Assembly: GCA_024642465.1 (NCBI GenBank)
Contig: JAHEBA010000016.1
Coordinates: forward strand, 1 to 47,563
From: Alphaproteobacteria bacterium
GTDB taxonomy: Bacteria > Pseudomonadota > Alphaproteobacteria > Rhizobiales > Aestuariivirgaceae
DNA length: 47,563 nt
Direction: 5' to 3'
The notes under the pieces are model-generated. The model saw nothing but the letters and a program-made list of their open reading frames with translations, was not told where the DNA came from and searched no databases. A program made the position numbers and the translations under genes. Numbering within the stretch: the stretch's first letter is position 1; each line of letters starts with the position of its first letter. This document shows, piece by piece, positions 8,016 to 16,665 of this stretch.

Positions 8016-10364
8016 CTAAAGGGAAGCCGCAATATTGTGAAAGCCGGTCGAGGCAGGCCGTGCACTGGCGGCCTCGACGCCGATCACTTCAGCCTGCCTG
8101 ACCTGACCCGACTTGAGCGCAGCGCAGATCTCACGGGCCTCGGCGAGGCGTGCCTCGCCTGCCAACACAAGCACGACCTGAGATGCGGCGGCCAGTTGCA
8201 CGTTGCTGTCGTTGCCCTCGCCCAGGTGCACGATGCAGACCTGATAGACCTGTTCCAGCGCCTTGATGGCCTGCTCCAGACGTTCGACGGTACCTGTATC
8301 GAGCGCATTGGCCGCCGGAGCGGACGAGCCTGGCGCGATGATCTGAAGCGCGGTGGGGCAATCCTTGCGAATGGCGTCGCTGAAACCGGCAGTCCCGGCA
8401 ACGAGATCGTAGATGCCTTTTTCAGGCATGCCAGGCGCGAGATTGTGCACGCCTGCCCCGCCTGTGCCGGCATCGACCAGCACCGCATTAATGCCGCGCA
8501 TCGCCAGCAACCGGCCAAGGTTCAGTGACATGGCCGTGCTGTCCATCGCCTGGCCGGTCAGGTTCACGATGGATACCCGCTTGTAGGCCGCCTGTGACAG
8601 GAGATGCGCAAGCCCGGCTGCAACAGGCTCCACCGCCGCGCGGTATACGCTTTGGGCATCGAACAGCGCCTGGTTGACCGCATGGAGCGCCAACATTGAC
8701 GTCTGCATGGCTGGCAAGGTTGTCAAAACGCCTGCCGGGGACTGGGCCGGGCTTGAAGCAGCTGGAGCAGTAGCGGCTGGAGCAGAAACCAAGGGCTGAG
8801 AGGGCAGCACCTGTGCCGAAGCAGGAGCAGCCTGCGCGGCATTGCCCGAACCGAACGGCGCCATTGCCGACGGCGGCATCTGTACCAAGGGTGCAGGCTG
8901 AACGTAATTTCCTGCTGGCGCAGTTCCTGGCTGATCCGCAGCAGCCGCAGGTGCTGGCGAAACTCCGGTCTGGATGTTGCGCAAGCCGGCAGCCTGCCCC
9001 GCTGCGCCAAGCACCTCAACCACGAACGCCAGACCGAGCGCCAGCATGAAACCGCCCAGCGTTGCGAGCAGCATGATCGGGCCCTTCTTCGGGAAGGACG
9101 GCACGGAGGGCGTGCCCGCGGCAGAGATGATGCGGCCCAGGCTCGGCTGGCTGGATGCATCCTGACGGGAATTCGCATCAGTGTAGCGCGCAAGGAAACT
9201 TTCCAGCAGGCTGCGATTTGCTGCAGCCTCACGCTCGAGTTCGCGCAACTTGACGTCGTCGATGCTGCTCTCGTTGGTCTGCTGCTTGAGCTGTTCGAGG
9301 TTCTGGCGAAGTGCATTCTCGCGCGCCGCAGCCACCTTGGCATCCTGATCAAGACGTTCGACGACCTTGAAGGCCTCGTTCCGGATCTGCCTGTTCAGGT
9401 CCTCAAGTTCCCGGTTTACCGCGATGATCCGCGGGTGGTTGTCGAGGTAGATGGTGGAAAGTTCCGCCCTCGAGCGGGTCAGCTGAACCTGCTGTTCACG
9501 CAGGCGCTGGATCAGCGGAGAGTTCAGCACGTCTGCCGACGTATCCACCGCGCCAGTCGACTTCAGCAGATCGCGGATTGACGCAGCCTTGGCCTCGGCC
9601 TCGGAGCGTGCGGCGGAAGCAAGAATGATCTGCGAGTTGAGCGAGGACAGTTCCTCGTTGTCGAGCTTGGCCTGGGCGCCGCGGAAAATGCCGGCTTCGG
9701 CACGGAACCGCTCAACTGCGGCTTCCGACTCGACCACCTTGCGCCTCAGGTCCTCGATCTGCGATGCCAGCCAGTCGCGTGCCTCGCCCGTGGGTTCGGC
9801 CAGCGCCTCGCGAGAAAACGAGACGTAATACTCGGCCACCTTGTTTGCCACGTTCATGGCAAGATCGGGGTCGATGGATTCAAACTTGACCGTAATGACC
9901 GACGAGCCCGGCACTTCGAATGCCGCGAGCTTGTCGAAGTAGTGATCGATCACGCGCTGTTCTTCGCTCATGGAGCGAGGATCAGGCTTGAAACCCAGTA
10001 AGATCATCAGTTTGCCAACGCTGCCGATGCCGGACTTGAGTGAGTCGAACTCCTTCACTTCCTTCAGCTTGAGATCCTCGATCACCCGCAGCGCTAGGTC
10101 ACGCGACAGAACGACCTGCACCTGCGAGGCGATATCGCGCTCACTGAGAGAGCCGCGCTCCAGCCTGTCGTGGCCGACGCGAGTATAGGGAGAATCCTGA
10201 TTGGCGACCAGCACCTGCGACGTTGCGGTGTAAACCGGCTTCACCGTATTGACGAACCAGTAGCTCAGCACCGCACAGGCAGCCGTAAACAGCGCAATAC
10301 TGAGCCAGCGCCTGGCGATGCCCCGCAGCACGTCCCTGACGTCGATGAATGATGCCGGTTCCAT
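8016..10364 (-). CDS. Wzz/Wzc-like exopolysaccharide chain-length protein with degenerate tyrosine-kinase domain
   Basis: The 782-residue inner-membrane protein has the polysaccharide co-polymerase layout: TM1 at about 18-38, a periplasmic Wzz domain with long coiled coils (about 200-390), a Pro-rich SVPSFPKKGP stretch and TM2 at about 428-452. A 130-residue Pro/Ala-rich linker follows, then a C-terminal P-loop-type domain (about 595-770). This resembles a BY-kinase, but the Walker A region reads LTGQAMDSTAMSLNLG, lacking the G-K-S/T lysine, and there is no tyrosine cluster at the end. The Walker A' VLVDA at 628-632 remains. Start ATG 10364 precedes TM1 at the family distance. It probably controls chain length and export without kinase activity. 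Confidence 0.82.
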   Translation of the reverse strand: MEPASFIDVRDVLRGIARRWLSIALFTAACAVLSYWFVNTVKPVYTATSQVLVANQDSPYTRVGHDRLERGSLSERDIASQVQVVLSRDLALRVIEDLKLKEVKEFDSLKSGIGSVGKLMILLGFKPDPRSMSEEQRVIDHYFDKLAAFEVPGSSVITVKFESIDPDLAMNVANKVAEYYVSFSREALAEPTGEARDWLASQIEDLRRKVVESEAAVERFRAEAGIFRGAQAKLDNEELSSLNSQIILASAARSEAEAKAASIRDLLKSTGAVDTSADVLNSPLIQRLREQQVQLTRSRAELSTIYLDNHPRIIAVNRELEDLNRQIRNEAFKVVERLDQDAKVAAARENALRQNLEQLKQQTNESSIDDVKLRELEREAAANRSLLESFLARYTDANSRQDASSQPSLGRIISAAGTPSVPSFPKKGPIMLLATLGGFMLALGLAFVVEVLGAAGQAAGLRNIQTGVSPAPAAAADQPGTAPAGNYVQPAPLVQMPPSAMAPFGSGNAAQAAPASAQVLPSQPLVSAPAATAPAASSPAQSPAGVLTTLPAMQTSMLALHAVNQALFDAQSVYRAAVEPVAAGLAHLLSQAAYKRVSIVNLTGQAMDSTAMSLNLGRLLAMRGINAVLVDAGTGGAGVHNLAPGMPEKGIYDLVAGTAGFSDAIRKDCPTALQIIAPGSSAPAANALDTGTVERLEQAIKALEQVYQVCIVHLGEGNDSNVQLAAASQVVLVLAGEARLAEAREICAALKSGQVRQAEVIGVEAASARPASTGFHNIAASL

Positions 10365-10439
10365 AGTCAGAAAAATCTCGTGTTCCGGACGCAGGCGGGA
10401 ATCGCCGTAAACCCTCAAGTGCCTTGCCGGCAATGTGAA

Positions 10440-10457
10440 CATTGTTGGTAACCAATG
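10440..10457. promoter_or_regulatory. Palindrome in the divergent polysaccharide promoter region
   Basis: CATTGTTGGTAACCAATG contains TTGGT-A-ACCAA, nested inside CATTG/CAATG. It sits between two divergent polysaccharide genes (10365-10583), where an operator would be expected. No particular regulator is recognised. Clear -35/-10 boxes were not assigned in this 219-base gap. Confidence 0.3.
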
Positions 10458-10583
10458 CATTAACGGACCTCGCCGCCAATGGTTTTCCGCAGCCGCTTAA
10501 GAGCTTGCTAACCATGCTCATTTACCTTGCACCTCAACTTCAGCAGCTCCAGCACAGGAGCAAAATGTGGTCGGCAAGTGTTG

Positions 10584-11288
10584 ATGGTTGTTCTGCGTAA
10601 GAGATTTCTGCCCATTCTGATGGCCGGCTTCGCCTTGGCGGGTTGTGCCCAAACATGGGATGAAAGCCGTCCGTCGACACCTCCCGGCGGGGTCGGCGTG
10701 ATGCCTGATGGAACATCTGCAGGTTATCCGCAGTTCACGGCATCGATACCGGCGCAACTGGCCTACAACGACGAGGGCAGCGTTCAACCCTTCGGCACCA
10801 GCGGCGAAGCAGCGGCATACGAATTCTCCCAGGGCTACCGGATCGGCGCAGGTGACAGACTGACTATCCGCGTCCTTGGGCAACCCGATCTCACCGGCGA
10901 CTACATCGTCGATGGCGCAGGCAACATTTCCATGCCGCTGGTGCGCAGCCTGCCCGTGGCAGGCCTGTCCACGCCGGAAATCGAAGCGGTGATCATCGAC
11001 CACCTCAAGCGCGGTTTCCTACGCGATCCCAGCGTGTCGGTACAGCTCGCGATCCCCCGCCCGTTCTACATCATGGGCCAGGTGGCGCAGGCAGGCAGCT
11101 TCCCATACCGGCCCGGCCTCACGGCTCAGAACGCAATCGCCATTGGCGGCGGTTATTCGGCGCGCGCCGACCACAACGAAGTGCTGGTGACCCGGCGCCT
11201 GCTTGACGGCACCAAGACCTATCGCGTGCCAGTGACAACGCAGCTTCACCCCGGCGATGTGGTTTACGTCCGCGAGCGCTGGTTCTAG
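10584..11288 (+). CDS. Wza-like polysaccharide export lipoprotein
   Basis: The 234-residue precursor has a lipoprotein signal (RKRFLPILMAGFALAGC, lipobox LAGC) and a Poly_export domain (YRIGAGDRLTIRVLGQPDL...) followed by a SLBB-like segment (PFYIMGQVAQAGSFPYRPG). It should form the outer-membrane channel that takes polysaccharide from the Wzc-like protein. It lacks the long C-terminal part of E. coli Wza and ends soon after one SLBB-like repeat, as many alphaproteobacterial versions do. ATG 10584 places the lipobox at the normal distance. The GT4 gene follows by 15 bases. Confidence 0.88.
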   Translation: MVVLRKRFLPILMAGFALAGCAQTWDESRPSTPPGGVGVMPDGTSAGYPQFTASIPAQLAYNDEGSVQPFGTSGEAAAYEFSQGYRIGAGDRLTIRVLGQPDLTGDYIVDGAGNISMPLVRSLPVAGLSTPEIEAVIIDHLKRGFLRDPSVSVQLAIPRPFYIMGQVAQAGSFPYRPGLTAQNAIAIGGGYSARADHNEVLVTRRLLDGTKTYRVPVTTQLHPGDVVYVRERWF

Positions 11289-11303
11289 AGCTCAGGCGGC
11301 AAC

Positions 11304-12401
11304 ATGCGCATCCTTCACATCTTCCGGGCGCCTGTCGGCGGATTGTTCAGGCATGTCCGCGACCTGACCCGCGGCCAGGCAGCGCTTGGGCATGACGTTG
11401 GCATCGTGTGCGATTCATCCACCGGCGACGCGCTTGCCGACAGCCGGCTTGGAGAGGCTGCCAACCATTGCAGCCTGGGTGTGCATCGCGTTGCCATGTC
11501 GAGGATGCCAGGTGCCGGCGACATTGCCAGCGCGGCCCGGATTGCCGCCACGGCCAGCGAACTCAAGCCCGACATTGCCCACGGCCATGGCGCGAAGGGC
11601 GGCGTCTATGCACGCCTGGCGGCAGCGCGCATGGGAGCGAAGTCGGTTTATACCCCGCACGGCGGCGTGCTGCACTACAGCTGGACGTCGCCGCAGGGCT
11701 TTGCGTTCCTGTCGGCAGAGCGCCTGTTGTTGCGCAAGACCGACGGCCTGGTGTTCGTATGCGAATACGAGAAAGACCTGTTTTCCCACAAGATCGGACT
11801 CGGCAACACGCAAAGCACAGTGGCGTACAATGGCCTGTGGGATGAGGAGTTTTCAGCGGTCCGACTTGAGCCGGACGCGACGGACGTCCTGTTCGTCGGC
11901 GAACTGCGCGCGCTCAAAGGGGTGGACGAACTGCTGGAGGCACTGGCCCTGCTCAAGCAGCAAGGCCGCAAGGTCAAGGCGACCCTGACAGGCTCAGGTC
12001 CGGATGAAGCGCATTTCAGGTCCAGGGCCAGTGCGCTTGGGCTTGATGATGTCGTGCGGTTTACCGGCGCCCTGCCCGCGCGTGACGCTTTCGCCAAGGG
12101 ATGGCTGACGGTCATTCCATCGCGGGCAGAGTCGTTCCCGTATATCGTGCTGGAAGCCGTCGCGGCTGAAAAACCATTACTTGCCAGCCGGGTTGGGGGC
12201 ATCCAGGAAGTCCTCGACCCGGACAGCCTTCTGGAGCCGAGGAACGCTGCGTTGCTGGCCGGGCGGATCGCAGGTCTGCTTGACCAGCGTGGCGCGGCCG
12301 AACGGGACGCAAAGGCGCTGGCCGACCGTTTTGCCAGCACGCTTTCAGCGTCGAAGATGTCCGCCACCATCTCGGACTTCCACAGGTCGCTGCTGCGTTA
12401 A
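11304..12401 (+). CDS. GT4-family glycosyltransferase
   Basis: A 365-residue GT-B glycosyltransferase that should add one sugar from a nucleotide sugar to the lipid-linked repeat unit. The N-terminal domain opens with MRILHIFRAPVGGLFRHV (acceptor-side Gly-rich loop). The C-terminal domain has VLFVGELRALKGVDELLEA, FTGALPARDAFAKG and the E-x7-E-type segment SRAESFPYIVLEAVAAEKP typical of GT4. Donor and acceptor are unknown. It follows the export lipoprotein by 15 bases and precedes the initiating transferase. Confidence 0.85.
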   Translation: MRILHIFRAPVGGLFRHVRDLTRGQAALGHDVGIVCDSSTGDALADSRLGEAANHCSLGVHRVAMSRMPGAGDIASAARIAATASELKPDIAHGHGAKGGVYARLAAARMGAKSVYTPHGGVLHYSWTSPQGFAFLSAERLLLRKTDGLVFVCEYEKDLFSHKIGLGNTQSTVAYNGLWDEEFSAVRLEPDATDVLFVGELRALKGVDELLEALALLKQQGRKVKATLTGSGPDEAHFRSRASALGLDDVVRFTGALPARDAFAKGWLTVIPSRAESFPYIVLEAVAAEKPLLASRVGGIQEVLDPDSLLEPRNAALLAGRIAGLLDQRGAAERDAKALADRFASTLSASKMSATISDFHRSLLR

Positions 12402-12435
12402 GGATTGGTTAACCGCGTTTCCGGGTTTGCTAAAC

Positions 12436-12459
12436 GCCGTTCCCAAAGTGGAACGCGGC
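12436..12459. other. Inverted repeat between glycosyltransferase and WcaJ-like genes
   Basis: GCCGTTCC, a 6-base loop, then GGAACGCGGC (one bulged base) lie in the 116-base gap before the initiating transferase. There is no T-run, so it is more likely an operator or a leader hairpin than a terminator. Confidence 0.3.
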
Positions 12460-12517
12460 TTGCTTCATCACCGTCATTATCCGGTCTTTGTGGATCGACT
12501 TGAGACGGTGAACCAAG

Positions 12518-14059
12518 ATGAAGCACGATCCCAGGCCTGTTGGCCACATCACCATCGACCAGCTCGATACCCTCCTTGATTCCGACCAGCACCCCGGCAC
12601 CGAATTCTACCGCCAGACATGGCTTGAACGGGTGAAGCAGCGCGCCGAAGGGCGCATGTCGTTCCCGATACTATCTGGCGTGCTGATGGCAGCGGACCTG
12701 GCGCTGGTGGCGCTGTGCGGTTTTGGCATCCAGTGGTTCTACCTGCACGGCTCCGAGATCCTGTTCTCGACCCGGTATTTGGTGTTCACCACGATTGTCT
12801 CGATCCTTGCACCGGGCCTGCTGCAGGCCGCCGGGTGCTACGGCACCGGCCTGATGAAAGCGGTCTGGCGGCAGGCAGTGCGCATACTGGCGGTCATGAG
12901 TGGGCTTCTGCTTGCAGCAATGGCTGCGCTTTTCCTGGCCAAGCTGGGCGATGAATACTCGCGCGTATGGCTGGTATCATTCTTCGTGGGTTCGTCTGCG
13001 CTGGTAGTGGCGAGCCATGCTGCCATGCGCGCGCAGATGCGGCATTGGCACCAGCAGGGACGTTTGAGCACCCGCGTCGTCATCGTTGGGGGTGGTGAAC
13101 CAGCAGAACAGCTCGTTGCCTCCCTGCAGGAGAACAATAGCAGCCTGATCGAAATCGTCGGCCTGTTCGATGACCGTGATGACGAGCGCTCGCCGGGCGC
13201 CGTAGGACGGCTGCCCAAGCTGGGCAAGGTGCGCGACCTGGTTGAATTCACGCGCAACTATGGTGTGGAAATGCTGGTGATCAGCCTGCCGCTTACCGCC
13301 GAGAACCGGCTGCTGCAGATCATGAACCATTTGTGGGTGCTGCCGGTTGATATCCGGCTGTCCGCCCACGCACAGCGGTTGCACTATCACCCGCGGACCT
13401 ACTCATGGGTGGGCAACGTGCCGATGATCGACGTATTCGACCAGCCGTTGCGCGACTGGGGCCGTGTGCTGAAAACCATCGAGGACAAGGTGATAGCCAG
13501 TGTGGCCCTCACCCTGCTCTCGCCCGTCATGCTGGCAGTCGCGCTGGCCATCCGGCTGGAGAGCAAGGGACCGGTGCTGTTCAAACAAATCAGGTACGGC
13601 TTCAACAACCAGCCGATCGAGGTGCTGAAGTTCCGCTCGATGTACACCGACATGTGCGATGCGCGCGCAAACCGGCTAGTGACCCGTGACGACCCCCGCG
13701 TCACCCGGGTTGGGCGGTTCATCCGCAAGACCTCGCTGGATGAACTGCCGCAACTCATCAACGTGTTACGAGGCGAACTGTCTCTGGTCGGCCCACGCCC
13801 CCACGCCCATCACGCCAAGGCGGCTGACCGGCTGTATGACGAGGTGGTGGATGGCTACTTCGCCCGCCACAAGGTCAAGCCCGGCATCACCGGCTGGGCC
13901 CAGATCAATGGCTGGCGGGGCGAGACCGACACCGAGGAAAAAATCCAGCACCGGGTTGAGTTCGACCTCCACTACATCGAGAACTGGTCGCTGCTGTTCG
14001 ACCTGCAGATTCTGGTGCTGACGCCATTTGCCCTGCTCAAGACCGACAACGCCTACTAA
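12518..14059 (+). CDS. Undecaprenyl-phosphate sugar phosphotransferase (WcaJ-like initiating transferase)
   Basis: The 513-residue inner-membrane protein starts the repeat unit by moving a sugar-1-phosphate to undecaprenyl phosphate. It has four hydrophobic helices (about 45-170), a Rossmann-like domain (RVVIVGGGEPAEQLV...), a fifth membrane segment near 325-345 and the catalytic C-terminal domain. The catalytic domain shows KFRSM, DELPQLINVL, VGPRPH and KPGITGWAQ, all diagnostic of the bacterial sugar transferase family. Full-length polyisoprenyl-phosphate hexose-1-phosphate transferases of this kind are usually glucose or galactose specific; the sugar here is not determined. Confidence 0.9.
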   Translation: MKHDPRPVGHITIDQLDTLLDSDQHPGTEFYRQTWLERVKQRAEGRMSFPILSGVLMAADLALVALCGFGIQWFYLHGSEILFSTRYLVFTTIVSILAPGLLQAAGCYGTGLMKAVWRQAVRILAVMSGLLLAAMAALFLAKLGDEYSRVWLVSFFVGSSALVVASHAAMRAQMRHWHQQGRLSTRVVIVGGGEPAEQLVASLQENNSSLIEIVGLFDDRDDERSPGAVGRLPKLGKVRDLVEFTRNYGVEMLVISLPLTAENRLLQIMNHLWVLPVDIRLSAHAQRLHYHPRTYSWVGNVPMIDVFDQPLRDWGRVLKTIEDKVIASVALTLLSPVMLAVALAIRLESKGPVLFKQIRYGFNNQPIEVLKFRSMYTDMCDARANRLVTRDDPRVTRVGRFIRKTSLDELPQLINVLRGELSLVGPRPHAHHAKAADRLYDEVVDGYFARHKVKPGITGWAQINGWRGETDTEEKIQHRVEFDLHYIENWSLLFDLQILVLTPFALLKTDNAY

Positions 14060-14146
14060 GCAGCTTCACGCCGGGCGGAAACCGGGCGGTAAGGATTGGC
14101 GGGCTAAAACGTGGTTAACCAGTCGTTCACTGCGCACGGGCACGTA

Positions 14147-15415
14147 ATGGCACACCTCTCCTCACCCGCTTCCACGGGGCACCGCCCGGTGCCCCTGCTG
14201 GCCATAGAGAGCGTGCAGCGGTTCTTCCTGTGGCTGATGCTCGCGTCGGGTTTTGTGGTAGTGATCGAACCTGCGCCCTACGAGGTGCTGTTCGCGGTGT
14301 CGCTGCTGCTGTTTCTCGCAGGCGGCATGCAGGTGTCGATGGTGTTCGGCCCGATGATCGCGTTCCTGGCGCTGTACAACATCGGCGGCTTTCTGTCGGT
14401 GATGCCGATCCTGCACGACGCCAATGCCAAGATGTTCGTCTACATCTCGGTCTACATGGCCATCACCGCCATCTTCTTTGCCATGACGGTGCTGCGTGCG
14501 CCGATGCCGATACTGGCCGTCATCCGCAGTGGCTGGATATTCGCTGGCGTGATCGCAGCCATCAACGGCATGATCGGATACTTCAACCTGTTCGGCATGG
14601 GGGACGCATGGGCGCCCATTTCCCGCGCTCAGGGCATGTTCAAGGATCCGAACGTGCTGTCGACCTTCCTGATCGCGCCGTTCGTGTTTCTGGTGCAGGA
14701 CATTGTGGTCCTGAAGCGAGGCTGGGCCATCTTGCGACTGCTGGCATTGACCATCATCGCCGGCGGGCTTTTCCTGGCCTTCTCGCGCGGGGCGTGGATG
14801 AACGCAATCGCCGCGACGGCGATGATGATCGGACTGAGCTTCCTTCTGACCAGGTCGCTTGCCTTGCGCGGGCGCATCATCATGTACGTTGTCGCAGGCG
14901 TGATCGCGTTCGGCCTGCTGATTTCGGTGGCGCTGTCGATCGAGAAGGTGCGCGAGATCTTTCTGCTGCGGTTCAGCCTCAACCAATCCTATGACGTGGG
15001 CGAAACCGGCCGCTTCGGGCGCCAGCTCAACTCACTGTCGGAACTGGTGGCACTGCCCAACGGTTACGGTCCTCTCCAGTTCGGCCGCATCTGGGGCCAA
15101 GATGCGCACAACGTGTTTCTCAATGCCTTCTCATCCTATGGCTGGCTGGGCGGCATTTCGTACTTTCTGCTGATCATCTCCACCATAACAATCATGTGGC
15201 GGCCAATCTTCACCAGCACCGCATGGCAGCACCATGCGATTGCAGTGAACGCCGTACTGCTGGCGACGATACTGCAAGGCGTGCAGATCGATACCGACCA
15301 CTGGCGTCATTTCTATGTGCTGCTGGGGTTGTCGTGGGGACTGTATGCGGCAACAGTCGAGCATGGCCCGCCAACCGCGCCAACGGCCTTGCACGGAATG
15401 CGACCAACGATGTGA
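14147..15415 (+). CDS. O-antigen ligase/polymerase-like membrane protein
   Basis: This polytopic protein has about ten to twelve hydrophobic segments and a large loop in the second half (GRFGRQLNSLSEL ... WGQDAHNVFLNAF), including the H-N-x-F/Y pattern of the Wzy/WaaL superfamily. In this position it most likely polymerises the repeat unit. ATG 14147 gives 422 residues; a GTG at 14111 in frame would give 434. Both have weak ribosome-binding sites. It ends the rightward cluster, six bases before the tRNA on the other strand. Confidence 0.75.
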   Translation: MAHLSSPASTGHRPVPLLAIESVQRFFLWLMLASGFVVVIEPAPYEVLFAVSLLLFLAGGMQVSMVFGPMIAFLALYNIGGFLSVMPILHDANAKMFVYISVYMAITAIFFAMTVLRAPMPILAVIRSGWIFAGVIAAINGMIGYFNLFGMGDAWAPISRAQGMFKDPNVLSTFLIAPFVFLVQDIVVLKRGWAILRLLALTIIAGGLFLAFSRGAWMNAIAATAMMIGLSFLLTRSLALRGRIIMYVVAGVIAFGLLISVALSIEKVREIFLLRFSLNQSYDVGETGRFGRQLNSLSELVALPNGYGPLQFGRIWGQDAHNVFLNAFSSYGWLGGISYFLLIISTITIMWRPIFTSTAWQHHAIAVNAVLLATILQGVQIDTDHWRHFYVLLGLSWGLYAATVEHGPPTAPTALHGMRPTM

Positions 15416-15421
15416 AGAAAA

Positions 15422-15498
15422 TGGTCGGAGCGGCGGGATTCGAACCCACGACCCCTTGTCCCCCAGACAAGTGCGCTACCGGGCTGCGCTACGCTCCG
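15422..15498 (-). tRNA. tRNA-Pro (anticodon GGG)
   Basis: A 77-base cloverleaf including an encoded CCA. Acceptor arms CGGAGCG/CGCTCCG pair fully, the anticodon stem is CTTGT/ACAAG around loop CTGGGGG (anticodon GGG), and the T arm is GTGGGTTCGAATCCCGC with the standard TTCGAAT loop. It lies downstream of the MerR terminator on the same strand, so it should have its own promoter. Confidence 0.95.
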
Positions 15499-15574
15499 AC
15501 CCTATCGTCTTCCGGTGCTGGTCGGCGCGCAAAGCGCCATGACCGGATGGGCGCGGTATAGCACCCGATTGACG

Positions 15575-15618
15575 CAAAAGAAAAGCCCGCATTCAACGAA
15601 GCGGGCTGTTTTGTTTGG
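15575..15618. terminator. Bidirectional terminator behind the MerR gene
   Basis: Perfect 7-base stem AGCCCGC/GCGGGCT with a 10-base loop. On the minus strand it is followed by TTTTCTTTTG and on the plus strand by GTTTTGTTT. It ends leftward transcription from merR/ihfA before the tRNA gene. Confidence 0.8.
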
Positions 15619-15641
15619 TAGGGTTCGTGCCGGACCCGCAG

Positions 15642-16166
15642 TTATTTCGGCTGGTCGGGCAGCAGCAGGCGGCGGGCGGCGGCCAGGTCTGTCAGCGCCA
15701 GGCGCAGTTCATCGATCTGGGTGGGCGTGAGTTCATGCACGACGCGGGTCTGGATGCGTCCCGTTGCCTCTGACTGCCGCTCTGCCGGACGGTCTGCCGC
15801 CAAGGTGGAGTGGCCAGTTGCTGCAGCGGGTGCTGCGGCGGCAGGCTTGCGCGCCGAACCCTCCGCCTCGCTGGCAGGTTCTGCCGCCACTTCGCCGCGA
15901 CCGATCGCTACGACGTGAGCAACACCTTGATCTTTCAGAATTTTCTGCGCGCCACGGATGGTATAGCCCTCGCCGTACAGCAAGGTGCGAATGCCTTTGA
16001 GCAAATCCACGTCAGCGGGGCGATAATAGCGTCTGCCACCACCACGCTTCATCGGGCGGATCTGCGAGAACCGCGTTTCCCAGAACCGCAGCACGTGCTG
16101 GGGCACATCAAGCTGTTCGGCAACTTCGGAGATGGTGCGAAACGCTTCCGGCGCCTTGTCGCTCAT
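15642..16166 (-). CDS. MerR-family transcriptional regulator
   Basis: The 174-residue protein has an N-terminal MerR helix-turn-helix ([22 protein letters not shown], then [19 protein letters not shown]) at about residues 9-75. A low-complexity Ala/Glu-rich middle and a short helical end follow. No metal-binding cysteines are present, so it is not a metal sensor of the classical kind. In alphaproteobacteria a regulator like this commonly follows ihfA, as here (27-base gap). Its target is unknown. ATG 16166 is preceded by GGGGAGAGGAC. Confidence 0.85.
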   Translation of the reverse strand: MSDKAPEAFRTISEVAEQLDVPQHVLRFWETRFSQIRPMKRGGGRRYYRPADVDLLKGIRTLLYGEGYTIRGAQKILKDQGVAHVVAIGRGEVAAEPASEAEGSARKPAAAAPAAATGHSTLAADRPAERQSEATGRIQTRVVHELTPTQIDELRLALTDLAAARRLLLPDQPK

Positions 16167-16193
16167 GAATGTCCTCTCCCCACAGTCCCGGCG

Positions 16194-16511
16194 TCAGTCG
16201 TCGCTGCCACCCTTCGGGTTATGCTCATTGTTGACGATCGCTTTCATGATCTGGCTTGGCCGGAACACCAGCACCCGGCGCGGTGTGATCGGAACTTCCT
16301 CGCCGGTCTTGGGGTTGCGGCCGACGCGTTCGCGTTTGTCGCGAACGTCAAAGGTGCCGAATGAGGACAGCTTGACCTGCTGCCCATCGATCAAGGCATT
16401 CGAAATGAGGTCAATGACTGTCTTGACCAGATCAGCCGATTCCGTCCGCGACAAGCCGACCTTCCGGTGAACGGCTTCGCTGAGGTCAGCCCTCGTAAGC
16501 GTTCTGGACAT
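16194..16511 (-). CDS. ihfA: Integration host factor subunit alpha
   Basis: The 105-residue DNA-bending protein matches the IHF/HU fold. It has the N-terminal helices ([18 protein letters not shown]), the [13 protein letters not shown] strand, the arm [14 protein letters not shown] with the Pro that intercalates DNA, and the closing FRPSQIMK. It should pair with IhfB in nucleoid organisation and in transcription with distant activators. Its downstream partner is the MerR gene. A promoter-like sequence lies directly upstream. Confidence 0.93.
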   Translation of the reverse strand: MSRTLTRADLSEAVHRKVGLSRTESADLVKTVIDLISNALIDGQQVKLSSFGTFDVRDKRERVGRNPKTGEEVPITPRRVLVFRPSQIMKAIVNNEHNPKGGSDD

Positions 16512-16539
16512 GTTTCCTAGCCCCTAGCACTTGGTACAG

Positions 16540-16568
16540 CTTATCACGCCGCTACCCAATTAAGTCAA
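16540..16568 (-). promoter_or_regulatory. Candidate sigma-70 promoter of ihfA
   Basis: On the minus strand TTGACT, a 17-base spacer and GATAAG lie about 30 bases before the ihfA start in a locally AT-rich stretch (16512-16665) that otherwise holds no gene. A second TTGACG lies further upstream (around 16608-16613) near a TATCAT, but with an over-long spacer. Confidence 0.4.
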
Positions 16569-16665
16569 TCTAACCTGTAATGATACATAAATAAAATAGT
16601 TCGCGCGTCAACCTTTACGCGGCGTAGAAATTGACCATCTGATGTCGGATAAAGATTGGCGGGCG

